From: Siphonodentalium dalli
Lineage: Eukaryota > Mollusca > Scaphopoda > Gadilida > Siphonodentaliidae
Reading direction: 5' to 3'
DNA: 64,000 nucleotides
Assembly (NCBI GenBank): GCA_032622095.1
Contig: CP136067.1
Span: forward strand, 78,146,705 to 78,210,704
The notes below the pieces were generated by a model, which was not told where the DNA came from, ran no database searches, and was given only the letters and a program-made list of their open reading frames with translations. Below are positions 1-11,098 of this stretch, one piece after another. The position numbers and the translations under genes are program-made. The stretch's first letter is position 1. Each line of letters opens with the position of its first letter.

Positions 1-343
1 TAATTGCATTCCGCGTTTCGTTTTGCATCCGTATTTTACGCATGGGTAGCCGTTTAGCAGCTTCGGTTGTAATAAAGAGCGTTGATCATTAACACCTCCG
101 AATATGGTCAATATAAAGATCGTTGATGCCTTAACCCCCGAAGTGGCGTTTGCGGTGATTTTGATGATTGTGAGTGGAGAAAGGGTGCTCAGAGCTTCTC
201 CAAAACGCGACAACTACGGTGTCCGTGGATTTTCACCCTTAGATGGGAAGTTTGAACTCAATCGAGCCAGCCGTTTTCGATTCTATAAAGTACACATATA
301 CACACACATATATATATACGGAAGTCTCAAAATATATAGTAGA
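1..343 (-). mobile_element. HINE-B unit, 5' half (3' end outside window)
   Basis: Right part of a HINE-B unit, carrying the recurring phrase around TAAAGAGCGTTGATC (~74-90), a (CA/TA) microsatellite (295-320) and the right-end signature AAAATATATAGTAGA just before the CTAG at 344. Non-coding. Confidence 0.65.
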
Positions 344-1193
344 CTAGCATGTTAGCCCGCCACTGGCGGCGTTGGTCAGAAACATGATATTTTTTTGGCT
401 TTTCAACGAGTTAATTGTGCCTTTTTAATCAAGAGAAATTATGGTACCCGTCCCTAAAAGATTTAAGGTACATCGGGCGGAAAGAACTGACCCGATGAAA
501 AATTGTTGTGCCCGACGTTGTCCGGGATATTCAAAAACCAAATTTCAAGTCGATAGCTCCATCCGTTTCCGAGATCTGGTGTGCGCATGCGCTGCACGGG
601 CGTCGCACGGGCTCGCCAATACGACAACGACGACCACCTGGTCAAACTACACTCACGTACCAAGTTTCGTCCCGATCGGTCGAGGTGTTGGTATCTGATG
701 CAAAAGACGAAATTGTGAGTGTTGGTTTGTAACCGGGATTTCTGAGAAGCATTATGCCTATATCCACTTTAACTACCCCCTCCTAAGCCCTGACCTAAGT
801 GTCATACATACTATAACAATGATGTTGTAAGAGTACTATGGCATCCAATAAATCTCCCCGCATAGCTAACCACTCAAAAGTATTGTTCCCGTATATCTCT
901 CTGCAGATGCTAATAACGTTGAATGGTAAACAGACGCTCTTTATAGCGATGCGTCAAAAACAAACGCTCATTAAATTATCACTTGATTAACCACCGCAGT
1001 GCCGTTTTTTTGTGATTGACATTGGAGAACGGGTGCTCTGATCTTCTTCAAAACGCGACAACTACGGTGTCCGTGGTATTTTACACTTATATACGAAGTT
1101 TGAGCTCAATCTGTCCACGCGTTTTCGATTCCATGAAGTACAAACACACATATATACATATATATACGGAGTTCACAAAATATATAGTATAGA
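344..1193 (-). mobile_element. HINE-B unit carrying a HINE-A fragment
   Basis: Starts with CTAG (344-347) and the hairpin CCGCC-act-GGCGG (~359-371). It ends with AAAATATATAGTATAGA before the next CTAG. At ~505-690 it contains one HINE-A monomer, including an intact TGCGCATGCGC palindrome, so it is a mosaic. No gene. Confidence 0.7.
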
Positions 1194-2011
1194 CTAGCAG
1201 GTTAGCCCGCCACTGGCGTGGTTGGTCAGAAACATGACATTTTTTTTAATTATTTTGGTTTTATTTATTTATTTATTTTGAATTTTTTAATATTAATTTA
1301 ATGTTTTTTTAAATTTAATTAATTATTTTTAATTTTTTTTAATTTTAAATTGTTTTAATTAATTTTTTTAATGAATTTTTTGTTTCTGGCGGAAAAATTG
1401 ACCCGATGAAATCCCCCCTTCCTAGGAACGACAGACAACGCATTGTTTGTTTTTCAATGAGATAATTCATGGTACCCGTCCTAAACACCCCTGTCCCCGA
1501 ATTGACCCGATGAAATCCCCCCTTCCTAGGAACGACAGACAACGCATTGTTTGTTTTTCAATGAGTTAATTCGGGTAATCCCGTCGTGAAATCTCTCTGC
1601 ATAATATTTCGAGCGATAGCGTTGCGTTGAATTGTAATCAAACGCTGCTTAGATCAATTCTGCCTTTTTAATCGAGATAATTGCATTTAGTCGCGCATCC
1701 GTTTTTCGGACGCATGGGGTCAGTCGTTTAGCCACGTCCATTGCAATAAAGAGCGTTAATCCTTAACACCTCCGAATATGGTCAATATATCGTTGATGCC
1801 TTAACCCCCGAAGTGGCGTTTGCGGTGATTTTGATGATTGGGAAGGGAGAAGAGGTGCTCTGAGCTTCTCCAAAACGCGACCACGGCGGTGTTCGTGGGA
1901 TTTTAAACTTATATACGAAATTTGAGCTCAATCTGTACACGCGTTTTCGATTCTATGAAGTACCCACATACACACACATATATATACGGAAGTCTCAAAT
2001 TATATAGTAGA
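1194..2011 (-). mobile_element. HINE-B unit
   Basis: CTAG at 1194-1197, the HINE-B 3' hairpin, then a T-rich low-complexity stretch (~1236-1385). A direct repeat of ~60 bp (about 1399-1460 and 1503-1565) follows, and the right end is at 2011. No gene. Confidence 0.7.
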
Positions 2012-3081
2012 CTAGCAGGTTAGCCCGCCACTGGCGTGCTTGGTCAGAAACATGACAATGTTTTATGTTTTGTTTGTGTTTTTCAATGATTTAATATTGG
2101 GGTTTTCAATATTTTACCCGATTTGACCTTGAATTGATCATTTTCAAGGTCAAGGTCATGTCGGGGTCACAATATATCATTTGTGGGTACCCGTTTGAAG
2201 GTTAAGACTGACCCGATGAAAAATTCCCCCGTTGCTAGGAACGACAGACATAAGAATATTTCACACAATGCGACGTCGACGATCACCGTGTGTTTTTACA
2301 CTTATATACGAAGTTTGAGCTCACCTAGGGCGGAAAAACTTACAAGATCCGCGTTCTTAGGAACAAAACACGCTCCGCGTTCTTGGGAACACAACACGCT
2401 CATGTCTATACACGCCCAGACCCAGAAGAGGTATGATTTTTTTTAACCTGCCCGTGGCCATTGAGCAGCCCCTGAAAGAGGTTGTCCACCCTTACGAGAT
2501 GGTCAATAGTCCCAGCAAAGTTAATCCCGTCGTGAACCCCATCCTCGCAAAGAGCGGACAGTCAATTAATCCCGTCGTGAACGCCATCACCGACGAGACG
2601 TATGTTTGGTATCATGTGTTGCGTTCTAAAAATAGGAAAGCACTTGTTCCCGTATACGTTTGCGTAAATACGAAATTGTGAGTGTTGGTTTGTAACCGGG
2701 ATTTCTGAGAAGCATTATGCATATAACTACACCCCTAAGCCCTGACCTAAGTATCATACATACTATAACAATGATGTTGTAAGAGTACTATGGTATCCAA
2801 TAAATCTCCCCGCATAGGAAACCACTCAATGTTCCCGTATGGCTCTCTGCAGATGCTAATAACGTTGAATGGTAAACAGACGCTCTTTATAGCGATGCGT
2901 CAAAAACAAACGCTCATTAAATAATCACTTGATTAACCCACGCCGTGCCTTTGCGGTGAATTGGGAGTGGATAAAGGGTGCTCAGAGCTTCTCCAAAACG
3001 CGACAACTACGGTGTTCGTTGTTTTTACCCTTAGATGGGAAGTTTGAACTCAATTGAGCCAGCCGTTTTCGATTCTATAAA

Positions 3082-3117
<36 letters not shown>

Positions 3118-3139
3118 GGAAGTCTCAAAATATATAGTA
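2012..3139 (-). mobile_element. HINE-B unit, intact paralogue of the CR1-interrupted unit
   Basis: 1128 bp from the CTAG at 2012 to 3139. It holds the nuclear-receptor-like CAAGGTCAAGGTCA at ~2145-2158 and a (TA)n tract at 3086-3115. Positions ~2676-2700 are the uninterrupted version of the site that carries the CR1-like insertion at 4376, so this unit is the natural empty site. The right end lacks the terminal TC bases (AGTA rather than AGTAGA). Confidence 0.7.
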
Positions 3140-3689
3140 CTAGCCGATGAGCCCGACGTTGTCCGGGCTATTCAAAAACCAAATTTCAAGTCGATAGCTC
3201 TACCCAGCGCTATTCAAAAACCAAATTTCAAGTCGATAGCTCTACCCGTTTCCGAGATCTGGTCTGCGCATGCGCGAAGCTGGCGTCGCACGGGCTCTGC
3301 GACCAGATAAAACTCGTATCCGGGGCAAGATACATTCACATAGCAAATTTCAAGTCGATAGCTCCACCCGTTTCCGAGATCTCGTCTGCGAATGCGCGAA
3401 GATGGCGTCGCACGGACTCGGCGACCCGATAACATTCGTATCCGGGGCAAGATACATTCACATAGCAAATTTCAAGTCGATAGCTCCACCCGTTTCCGAG
3501 ATCTCGTCTGCGCATGCGCTGCACGGGCGCCGCACGGGCTCGCCAATACGACAACGTCCACCGCCTGGTCAAACTACACACGTACCAAGTTTCGTCCCGA
3601 TCGGTCGAGAATCGTAGATTTGTATCAATGACAGACAAACATACAAACAAACATACAGACAAACAGAGGTCTTCAAAATATATATGAGA
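3140..3689 (-). mobile_element. HINE-A unit
   Basis: CTAG at 3140, then the hairpin AGCCCGAC-GTT-GTCCGGGCT (one bulged C). Tandem ~122-bp monomers starting CAAATTTCAAGTCGATAGCT follow, then a CGTACCAAGTTTCGTCC segment, an (ACAG/ACAA)n microsatellite (~3630-3668) and the right end ATATATATGAGA. No gene. Confidence 0.75.
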
Positions 3690-4364
3690 CTAGCAGGTTA
3701 GCCGCCACTGGCGTGCTTGGTCAGAAACATGAAACATGACAATGTTTTATGTTTTGTTTGTGTTTTTCAATGAGTTAATATTGGGTTTTTCAATATTTTA
3801 CCCGATTTGACCTTGAATTGATCATTTTCAAGGTCAAGGTCATGTCGGGGTCACAATATATAATTTGTGGGTACCCGTTTGAAGGTTAAGACTGACCCGA
3901 TGAAAAATTCCCCCGTTCCTAGGAACGACAGACATAAGAATATTTCACACAATGCGACGTCGACGATCCCCGTGTGTTTTTACACTTATATACGAAGTTT
4001 GAGCTCACCTAGGGCGGAAAAACTTACAAGATCCGCGTTCTTAGGAACACAACACGCTCCGCGTTCTTAGGAACACAACACGCTCATGTCTATACACGCC
4101 CAGACCCAGAAGAGGTATGATTTGTTTTAACCTGCCCGTGGCCATTGAGCAGCCCCTGAAAGAGGTTGTCCACCCTTACGAGATGGCCAATAGTCCCAGC
4201 AAAGTTAATCCCATCGTGAACCCCATCCTCGCAAAGAGCGGACAGTCAATTAATCCCGTCGTGAACGCCATCACAGACGAGACGTATGTTTGGTATCATG
4301 TGTTGCGTTCTAAAAATAGGAAAGCACTTGTTCCCGTATACGTTTGCGTAAATACGAAATTGTG

Positions 4365-4375
4365 AGTGTTGGTTT
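4365..4375. repeat. Target-site duplication, left copy
   Basis: AGTGTTGGTTT, repeated at 10125-10135 and present once in the empty paralogous site near 2681. Confidence 0.85.
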
Positions 4376-4685
4376 AGTTTAAACATATTTATTTGTCTGA
4401 TTTCAATAACACATATAGGAAATGATACATACATTTTTATATAGACAATGGGATTGGAGGACAAGTGCTTACTCACTTATGAGTACCTCCTCTCCCATTT
4501 GCTATTACACTGAAAAATAAATCAAGAATAATGGCATTGCAACATGACTACCAAAGGCAAGTTGAACTTATATACATGTACATATCACCGGTCGTTTCCC
4601 GCCCCCGAGTCAGTCTTTTGTTTATACATGAATTACTTGAAAGTCGTCTTTGATTGAGTCATTTGCTGGCTTGTATATGTATTTG

Positions 4686-6272
4686 CTAGACTTGGTCAAT
4701 AGCATCTAGTTTTGTCTCACGGATGAATGATTGTACAGCTAAGAAAAATTTTTCATTGTCGCAATCGGGTAGAGCAGGGTCTCCAAATAGCAGAATTTTT
4801 AGTGAGTAAATATTATAAGGAAGTAATTTATTCAATAGGCGAATTCTTGGGATCGAATGTAGGCAACAATCAAAGAAATAATGGAAGGCATTTTCTTCTC
4901 CATTTCCACATGAGCAGTCTTTGCAACTTGCAATGTAATTTTGAACCTTATCTGATAGGAGGTTGCTACATTCACATCGTAATCTGCAGTGATATATATT
5001 TTCAGTCCGCTTTCCTACATTGTAATATTTGGGGGGTTTGGGTATTTCTGGTTTAAATGTGTTTAGATAACATTGTAGGTTAAGATCTCGAGTCTTAATT
5101 TTGGTTGCATTCCAATTTTTTACACACGTGGGCATGAATGTTGACTCCATTCTTTTTGTATTAGGTTTAAAATGTATAAAGTTTGATGCAAATCTAGTAT
5201 CGTGGTCGCTTATATCGGAGAATTTTGGGGGAAGTAAGTCAACTAAATATTTGGGCACTTTGTGATTTACAATGTTATGAAAAAGTGAAAGTCTTTTTGT
5301 TTGTCTTCTTTCTGAAAGTGTTTCCCAACCCATTTCGGTTAGTATTCGTTTGCGAGGTACAGATCTCGTACAGCCACTTATAATGCGTGCGGCTTCATAT
5401 TCTACATCATCTAGTTGTTTGAGTAACTTGTCTGGTGCTCCAGCCCAGACACTACTTGCATATTCCATGATTGGGCGTACGTGTGACAAATAGAGGATTT
5501 CAAGAGTTTTGCGGTTTAAAAGATACTTGAGTCTTCGTAGTTGGGATAATTTAGCATAAGCTCTGGCACATACATTTTCTATATAACTGTCCCATGTTAA
5601 GTCGTCATCTATTTCCATGCCTAGATGCCTGTGCTGTTTAGAGTAATCAAGTCTCAATCCATCAAAGGTTATGAGCGGTCTCTCAAGGTTTTGAGAACTT
5701 GTGAAAAATAGTAATTTTGTCTTAGAATTATTAAATTTAACTATCCATGTGTCCGCCCACTTTCTTATTTTCTCCATGTCGTTATTTACACTATGTTCAA
5801 GGCTTTGTATGTCCGTATCGGATTTTATGAGGCATGTGTCATCGGCGTATAGTCTGATTTGTGATTCTATGTTGTCAGCAATATCGTTTATATAGATTAA
5901 AAATAGCAGCGGGCCGACTACGGACCCCTGGGGGACCCCTGCTGTTACTGGCGAATATTTAGAAAAGCTAGAATTTATTTGCACCCTTTGTTGCCGTCCG
6001 TCAAGATAATTTGTGAACCATTTATGCAAGTTGTCTGTTATTCCATAGTGTTTTAATTTGAGTAACAGACCTTGGTGCCATACTTTGTCAAACGCTTTCG
6101 AGATGTCACAGAAAACAGCACACGTGCTTTGTTCATTGTCTACAGCGTGGTGTATTCTATGAAAAATTTCAACAAGTTGGAGTTCGGTACTGTGGCCTGG
6201 TATAAAACCGGATTGGTATTTATATAGTAAGTTGTTTGTATTTAAATGATTAAAGACTTTGTTGAATACCAC
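4686..6272 (-). CDS. Retrotransposon ORF2 C-terminal part: reverse transcriptase
   Basis: 528 residues of RT and a C-terminal domain. Visible motifs are SGFIPGHST (21-29), motif A DISKAFDKVW (56-65, with D56), motif B AGVPQGSVVGP (111-121) and motif C YADDT (142-146, catalytic aspartates 144-145). A thumb segment includes HLGMEIDDDLTWDSYI (216-231) and YLSHVRPIMEYASSVW (261-276). The C-terminus has a Cys/His cluster (C453, C455, H464, C469; HYFFDC) typical of these elements. The first codon is GTG, i.e. an internal valine. The frame is open upstream to a TAA at 6324-6326, so the true beginning is in the other frame and a frameshift lies at about 6301-6345. The enzyme would copy element RNA at the nicked target in the nucleus. 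This copy is disrupted. Confidence 0.92.
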   Translation of the reverse strand: MVFNKVFNHLNTNNLLYKYQSGFIPGHSTELQLVEIFHRIHHAVDNEQSTCAVFCDISKAFDKVWHQGLLLKLKHYGITDNLHKWFTNYLDGRQQRVQINSSFSKYSPVTAGVPQGSVVGPLLFLIYINDIADNIESQIRLYADDTCLIKSDTDIQSLEHSVNNDMEKIRKWADTWIVKFNNSKTKLLFFTSSQNLERPLITFDGLRLDYSKQHRHLGMEIDDDLTWDSYIENVCARAYAKLSQLRRLKYLLNRKTLEILYLSHVRPIMEYASSVWAGAPDKLLKQLDDVEYEAARIISGCTRSVPRKRILTEMGWETLSERRQTKRLSLFHNIVNHKVPKYLVDLLPPKFSDISDHDTRFASNFIHFKPNTKRMESTFMPTCVKNWNATKIKTRDLNLQCYLNTFKPEIPKPPKYYNVGKRTENIYHCRLRCECSNLLSDKVQNYIASCKDCSCGNGEENAFHYFFDCCLHSIPRIRLLNKLLPYNIYSLKILLFGDPALPDCDNEKFFLAVQSFIRETKLDAIDQV

Positions 6273-6588
6273 TTTTTCTAATATTTTACCAATACAGCTT
6301 ATCCGAAATTCTGATGTGACGGTTTAAAGACTACATTATTGATATATAGTTATTTGGATCACTGCGGTCACCATTTTTAAATATTGGTATTATGTTTGCT
6401 CTTTTCCATGCCACAGGGAAACAACAGCTCTTAAATGATTTATTAAAAATATAATATAAGGGTTTACTGATGGAGCTGCATGTTTCCCTGAGCAATTTAT
6501 TGTTTATCCCATCAGGACCGTTTGCCTTCTTAACAGGAAGGCATTTTAGAATGTCAAATATTTCTTTCTCATTTGTTTTAATTTCTTT
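6273..6588 (-). pseudogene. RT N-terminal segment between nonsense mutation and frameshift
   Basis: Continues in the frame of the endonuclease after TAA 6589-6591. It encodes conserved early RT blocks (KKANGPDGI, then WKRANIIPIFKNGD, then SDPNNY) before frame loss near 6301-6345, where the downstream RT frame takes over at FRISCIGKILEK. It shows that the two open frames were once one protein. Confidence 0.8.
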
Positions 6589-8052
6589 TTAAAACTTATT
6601 GGTTCTATCTGCAAAGGTCGGGGGCTCCATTTTATTGGTTTCTAGTGTGCCATGTTTAGTGAATATCTCATTGAGGAGTTCTGCCTTTTGAATCTCATCT
6701 TCAATATCCGTATTACCTGATTTCAGTATAGGTATTGTATTGTCGGTCGAAAAATTGTTGAGAAGTTGTTTTACAGTGTGCCAGAATTGTTTTGGTTTAG
6801 TATTCACACTTAAGTTTTCGTCTAGATCGCTCATGTATCTTTCCTTTGCTGCTTTTTTTAAATTGTTAACTTTGTTTCGAACACACTTGTATTTGTTCCA
6901 ATCAGACTCCATATTTCTACGAACTGCCAGTTTTTTCAGTCGGTCGCGTTTTCGGATATGTTTTCTGATGATACCGTCAAACCAGGGTTTATCACGATTT
7001 CGGATTGTTATCTCATGGTATGGGATATGTTTTTTGGAGACCTCTAAGAAGGTTTCAGTGAATTTGTCAACCATTTTATCTATATACGTCGAGTCGGCTT
7101 CGGTATGTAACATTTGTTTCCAGTCGATATTGAAGAGTTCCATGTTTATTCTCTCATAGTTGCCCTTTGAATAATTCCAAACAGAACGTTTGTAGGATTT
7201 TGGTTTATATATTGGGACACACACTTCAACCGACGTTGCAAGGTGGTCTGATACTCCGAGATCATAAGTAGAGGGGTTCATTGATTTAATGGTGTCACTT
7301 ATTATGATCGGGTCTAATAAAGTTTCCGAGTTTCCTGCTATTCTAGTTGGTCCGCTTATGACATTTTTTAGAGTAAATTTTTTCATGATTGACTGAAGAG
7401 GACCTGATCTTTTCAGCAAATCGCAATTTAAATCGCCTACTATCACCAGCGAAGAATTTATGGACAAGGCACGTTCGATCGCTTCATCTAGTTTTTTCCA
7501 ATATGTCTCAATACATTCGTTATCTGAACGGTAAGTTACGCAAAGAATAAATTTGTGCTTGGTTCCCACCTCAAACCATAAAATCTCATCTTCAAAACAT
7601 AAAAAGTCTAGCAATTTAAAGGTGATATGAGTCGAGAAATATACGGCGAGTCCGCCACCACGTTCATTCCTATCAAGTCGAATTGGAGGTTGACAGTTAG
7701 ATAAGGTAATGTTTTCACTGGGAAAGTTTGCATTTAGATGTGTTTCGCTAAAGCAGATGATATCAAAATCATCTATCTCCTCTGCAATGTGTGATATTTT
7801 GTTTCTGATACTTCGTATATTGTAGTGAAAAACTGAAAGAGTTTCTTGTTCAAAAGGTCCAGGGTTCTTTTCTGTGTCATTTGATAATATGATGAGGAGG
7901 GAGAGAAGGAGGAATACAGCAAGGTGTCTACAGCGACGAGGGTCGAATGCCAGATTAGTTGGTTTTGAAAAGTTGAGTTTGATGTTACCAGAACGCCAGC
8001 GTATTTTGAATAGACCGATCGCCTGCCTATACTGCATTAGTGGTACATTCAT
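6589..8052 (-). CDS. Retrotransposon ORF2 N-terminal part: 2A-like peptide plus EEP endonuclease
   Basis: 487 residues. A hydrophobic run (44-57) leads into DTEKNPGP (59-66, nt 7855-7878), matching the D-x-E-x-NPGP core of 2A ribosome-skipping peptides. An exonuclease-endonuclease-phosphatase fold follows: HYNIRS (76-81, with N78), SETHLN (102-107, with E103), RGGGLAVY (131-138), GDLNC (206-210, with D207 and N209) and GVSDH (266-270, with S268, D269 and H270). These are the metal and catalytic positions of APE-type nucleases that nick the target DNA. A basic linker (~350-410, including KPWFDG) leads toward the RT. The frame ends at TAA (6589-6591). Beyond it the same frame continues with RT N-terminal motifs (ANGPDGI, then IIPIFKNGD) to ~6340, so the stop is a nonsense mutation, not the natural end. 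The start codon is the first ATG of the frame and is not otherwise supported. Confidence 0.9.
   Translation of the reverse strand: MNVPLMQYRQAIGLFKIRWRSGNIKLNFSKPTNLAFDPRRCRHLAVFLLLSLLIILSNDTEKNPGPFEQETLSVFHYNIRSIRNKISHIAEEIDDFDIICFSETHLNANFPSENITLSNCQPPIRLDRNERGGGLAVYFSTHITFKLLDFLCFEDEILWFEVGTKHKFILCVTYRSDNECIETYWKKLDEAIERALSINSSLVIVGDLNCDLLKRSGPLQSIMKKFTLKNVISGPTRIAGNSETLLDPIIISDTIKSMNPSTYDLGVSDHLATSVEVCVPIYKPKSYKRSVWNYSKGNYERINMELFNIDWKQMLHTEADSTYIDKMVDKFTETFLEVSKKHIPYHEITIRNRDKPWFDGIIRKHIRKRDRLKKLAVRRNMESDWNKYKCVRNKVNNLKKAAKERYMSDLDENLSVNTKPKQFWHTVKQLLNNFSTDNTIPILKSGNTDIEDEIQKAELLNEIFTKHGTLETNKMEPPTFADRTNKF
7855..7878 (-). other. 2A-like ribosome-skipping motif
   Basis: Encodes DTEKNPGP immediately after a leucine/isoleucine-rich segment. 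In 2A peptides the glycyl-prolyl bond before the last proline is skipped during translation. Such motifs are known at the N-terminus of ORF2 in some CR1-like elements of sea urchins, molluscs and lancelets, and in trypanosome L1Tc. Activity here is inferred from the motif alone. Confidence 0.7.
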
Positions 8053-10124
8053 CGATAATATAGTAATTTAGACATGTAGTATAGGCTTGCGATCGTGACT
8101 GGTCGTGAACGGACTTTCATGAAATGATAGAACATGACATCGATGGGTTTGAAACGACTGGTGAATGGTGGTGTAACAAAGAAAATTGTATAACAAAAAT
8201 AAACATAATATATATAAACTTGTACGTTGGAGCTTTGGTAGATCATTTGATCGGAAATACGGCTGACTACCCAGCCGATGATACTGGATGATAGGGAATT
8301 TTGTATAATGTTTTCAGCGCGAAGACTTAGTTGGAAAACGTTCACTATCTAGTGTGGTGTTTTTGATTACTGCAAATTAGTGCTGTAAAAATTTAGTCTT
8401 TTAAAGACCAGACAAACATTTAAATGACATAACCAGGTTGGTCAAAGTTAAATCTTATTTGTGGGGGTGCACTTTTTTAAGAATTACAGTTTTGGAAATG
8501 TTTAAACTATATAAGTTCTGTGAAATTTGTTATCAAAAATGAGTATAATTTTTATAATAGAGTTATCTCCAGTTCGGTAGATTTTAATTTCACTAAGATT
8601 TACATTAAAAGTCTTGTTTTGTTTTATCAACTATCCGGACCTATATAGGACAGATAAGTACACATATGGAGAGGCTATGTTTAAAATGTGTATACGTTTC
8701 TACGAGATAAAGGCGCCATGTCAGACACCATTGGTCCGCTTCCATCTTCTGTTAGTTAAGATGCTGTGCAAAGTGACGTGAAAGGTCAAGGAGATGCAGC
8801 CAGCGGCCAGCCACGCGATGGAGGAGAAATATGTTTGGTTTTTGGTTCAGGAATATTTAACATATATAGTTGTATTTTCGTTTGTGAACGATGGTTAGAA
8901 TTTAGTTCGACCATCTAGCCTCTAAGAGCAATGTTCTGATTCTTAATTTTATCTGGAAAGAACGTTATCTCAGTCCATTGGCATTGGCTATATTCAGTGC
9001 ATCATATCGGGGTCAAATCAGTACAGTACAGTATTGATCAAAACAAAATTATTATGAATGTTTAAGTTATGTATTATGATTCATGGGTCTTTGCTAAAAG
9101 TTTTTTAAATGTTTTTTTGTTTGTTTGATTTTTGTTTTGTTTTTTTTGGAGTGCTATACGGTAATATAGTTTCAAAGTCAGTTTAAAGCATGATCTTACG
9201 ATATGGCGATTGCTTAATAACTTCAATTCTTTACAAATTTAGGATTTCTCAGCACAAGTTTGGCGAGTATCCTGAAATTTATAGCAATAGCAATATATGG
9301 AAACCAAAACCTTTGTAATATTGAGTTGAATTCCTGGTTGTTGGAAGTTGGTTTTGGTGAGCTAGTATCATAGTCCAGTTGTATACTTGTTTAGAATAAT
9401 GTTTCGTGTTAAAGCGACAATTCTTCATATCTGTTATGATATGTTTATTTATTATTTATTTTATTTTATTAATTTAAGTTTTTTTTGTTTTTTTGTTGTT
9501 ATGGTATCCCGTCAAAATATCAGTCCATGTATTACTCGAGATGGCACTCATATATCACTTGGTTATATGAATATGTACCATTAAGGGGGAGATCAAGCAA
9601 CCAACTCCGATAGGGGACCTCCATGAAAAACTCCTCAGCATTAGTTAGATATGAAGCAACTGTGGAACTAATGCAACCACAGTTTAGCAGAAACAACATT
9701 TGACTGATGGCCTGTCTTCATTAATCAGGAAATTGTTGCTATAAATTTTATTTGATATGAAATATCAGTATCAATATGATATAAATGATTCAATATCAAT
9801 ATTAATATTATTTTTTTTAGTTAAAACCATGCTAGATGAATAATTGTAATCTTTCATTGTGGATATAGATTAGATATCTCCATAATTTAAGAGAAGATAA
9901 AAGTACAGATGTACTGTAAGTCATGAAACATTGGGCCAGCATTATCTAACAGATGTCGGGTCTGAATCTTGGATGTGCATACAAAGGTTAGGTTTCCATA
10001 TACTTATCATAATACAGGTACAAATAACTCTCATCAGAACAATTTGGCACATAACAAAGTAGATGCCACATGATTTAACAGCATACAATAAATAGAAAAT
10101 TATAACAAATTTCATAAACATGAA
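8053..10124 (-). other. 5' region of the CR1-like element, no gene recognised
   Basis: 2.07 kb of AT-rich DNA upstream of the endonuclease frame within the insertion. One 98-codon minus frame (8049-8345) shows no family motif. Poly-T-rich stretches lie at ~9100-9150 and ~9430-9500. It may be an untranslated leader or a decayed ORF1. Confidence 0.5.
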
Positions 10125-10135
10125 AGTGTTGGTTT
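10125..10135. repeat. Target-site duplication, right copy
   Basis: AGTGTTGGTTT, identical to 4365-4375. After it the HINE-B sequence resumes exactly where it was broken. Confidence 0.85.
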
Positions 10136-10526
10136 GTAACCTGGATTTATGAGAAGCATTATGCCTATAACTACACCCCTAAGCCCTGACCTAAGTATCA
10201 TACATACTATAACAATGATGTTGTAAGAGTACTATGGCATCCAATAAATCTCCCCGCATAGGAAACCACTCAATGTTCCCGTATAGCTCTCTGCAGATGC
10301 TAATAACGTTGAATGGTAAACAGACGCTCTTTATAGCGATGCGTCAAAAACAAACGCTCATTAAATAATCACTTGATTAACCCACGCCGTGCCTTTGCGG
10401 TGAATTGGGAGTGGATAAAGGGTGCTCAGAGCTTCTCCAAAACGCGACAACTACGGTGTTCGTGGGTTTGTACCCTTAGATGGGAAGTTTGAACTCAATT
10501 AAGCCAGCCGTTTTCGATTCTATAAA

Positions 10527-10566
<40 letters not shown>

Positions 10567-10588
10567 GGAAGTCTCAAAATATATAGTA

Positions 10589-11098
10589 CTAGCCGATGAG
10601 CCCGACGTTGTCCGGGCTATTCAAAAACCAAATTTCAAGTCGATAGCTCTACCCGTTTCCGAGATCTGGTCTGCGCATGCGCGAAGCTGGCGTCGCACGG
10701 GCTCGGCGACCCGATAAAATTCGTATCCGGGGCAAGATACATTCACATAGCAAATTTCAAGTCGATAGCTCCACCCGTTTCCGAGATCTCGTCTGCTCAT
10801 GCGCGAAGCTGGCATCGCACGGGCTCGGCGACTCGATAAAATTCGTATCCGGGGCAAGATACATTCACATAGCAAATTTCAAGTCGATAGCTCCACCCGT
10901 TTCCGAGATTTCGTCTGCGCATGCGCTGCACGGGCGCAGCACGGGCTCGCCAATACGACAACGTCCACCGCCTGGTCAAACTACACACACGTACCAAGTT
11001 TCGTCCCGATCGTTTGTGAATCGTAGATTTGTATCAATGACAGACAAACATACAAAGAAACATACAGACAAACAGAGGTCTTCAAAATATATATGAGA
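10589..11098 (-). mobile_element. HINE-A unit
   Basis: CTAG at 10589 and the HINE-A hairpin. The core repeats at CAAATTTCAAGTCGATAGCT near 10630, 10752 and 10875 (122-bp spacing). An (ACAA/ACAG)n microsatellite and the right end ATATATATGAGA at 11098 follow. Its 3' terminus abuts a CR1-split HINE-B and its 5' terminus abuts another HINE-A. Confidence 0.75.

Larger units (their letters stand above)
4376..10124 (-). mobile_element. CR1/Jockey-type non-LTR retrotransposon, decayed
   Basis: 5749-bp insertion flanked by the 11-bp direct repeat AGTGTTGGTTT at 4365-4375 and 10125-10135. The uninterrupted sequence is present at ~2681 in a paralogous unit, which fixes both ends. The coding strand is minus: apurinic-type endonuclease (6589-8052), then reverse transcriptase plus C-terminal Cys/His domain (4686-6272). 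The 3' end (4376 side) has no poly-A. The 5' ~2 kb (8053-10124) carries no recognisable ORF1. Two lesions separate the enzymatic parts, so the copy cannot make a single polyprotein. Assignment to the CR1/L2/Jockey group rests on domain order and the YADD motif; a finer family is not claimed. Confidence 0.88.
3690..10588 (-). mobile_element. HINE-B unit split by a CR1-like retrotransposon
   Basis: The unit runs 3690-4375 and resumes at 10136 through 10588. Removing the insertion and one 11-bp duplication gives ~1.14 kb, close to the 1128 bp of its paralogue at 2012-3139, to which both halves align base for base over long stretches. A (TA)n tract precedes its right end, as in the paralogue. Confidence 0.8.

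Noticed and set aside
2183-2681. 82-87-codon frames repeated at 2183-2681 and 3867-4365
   Set aside because: They are the same HINE-B sequence in two paralogous units; the differences between copies do not favour synonymous sites by eye and no domain is recognisable.
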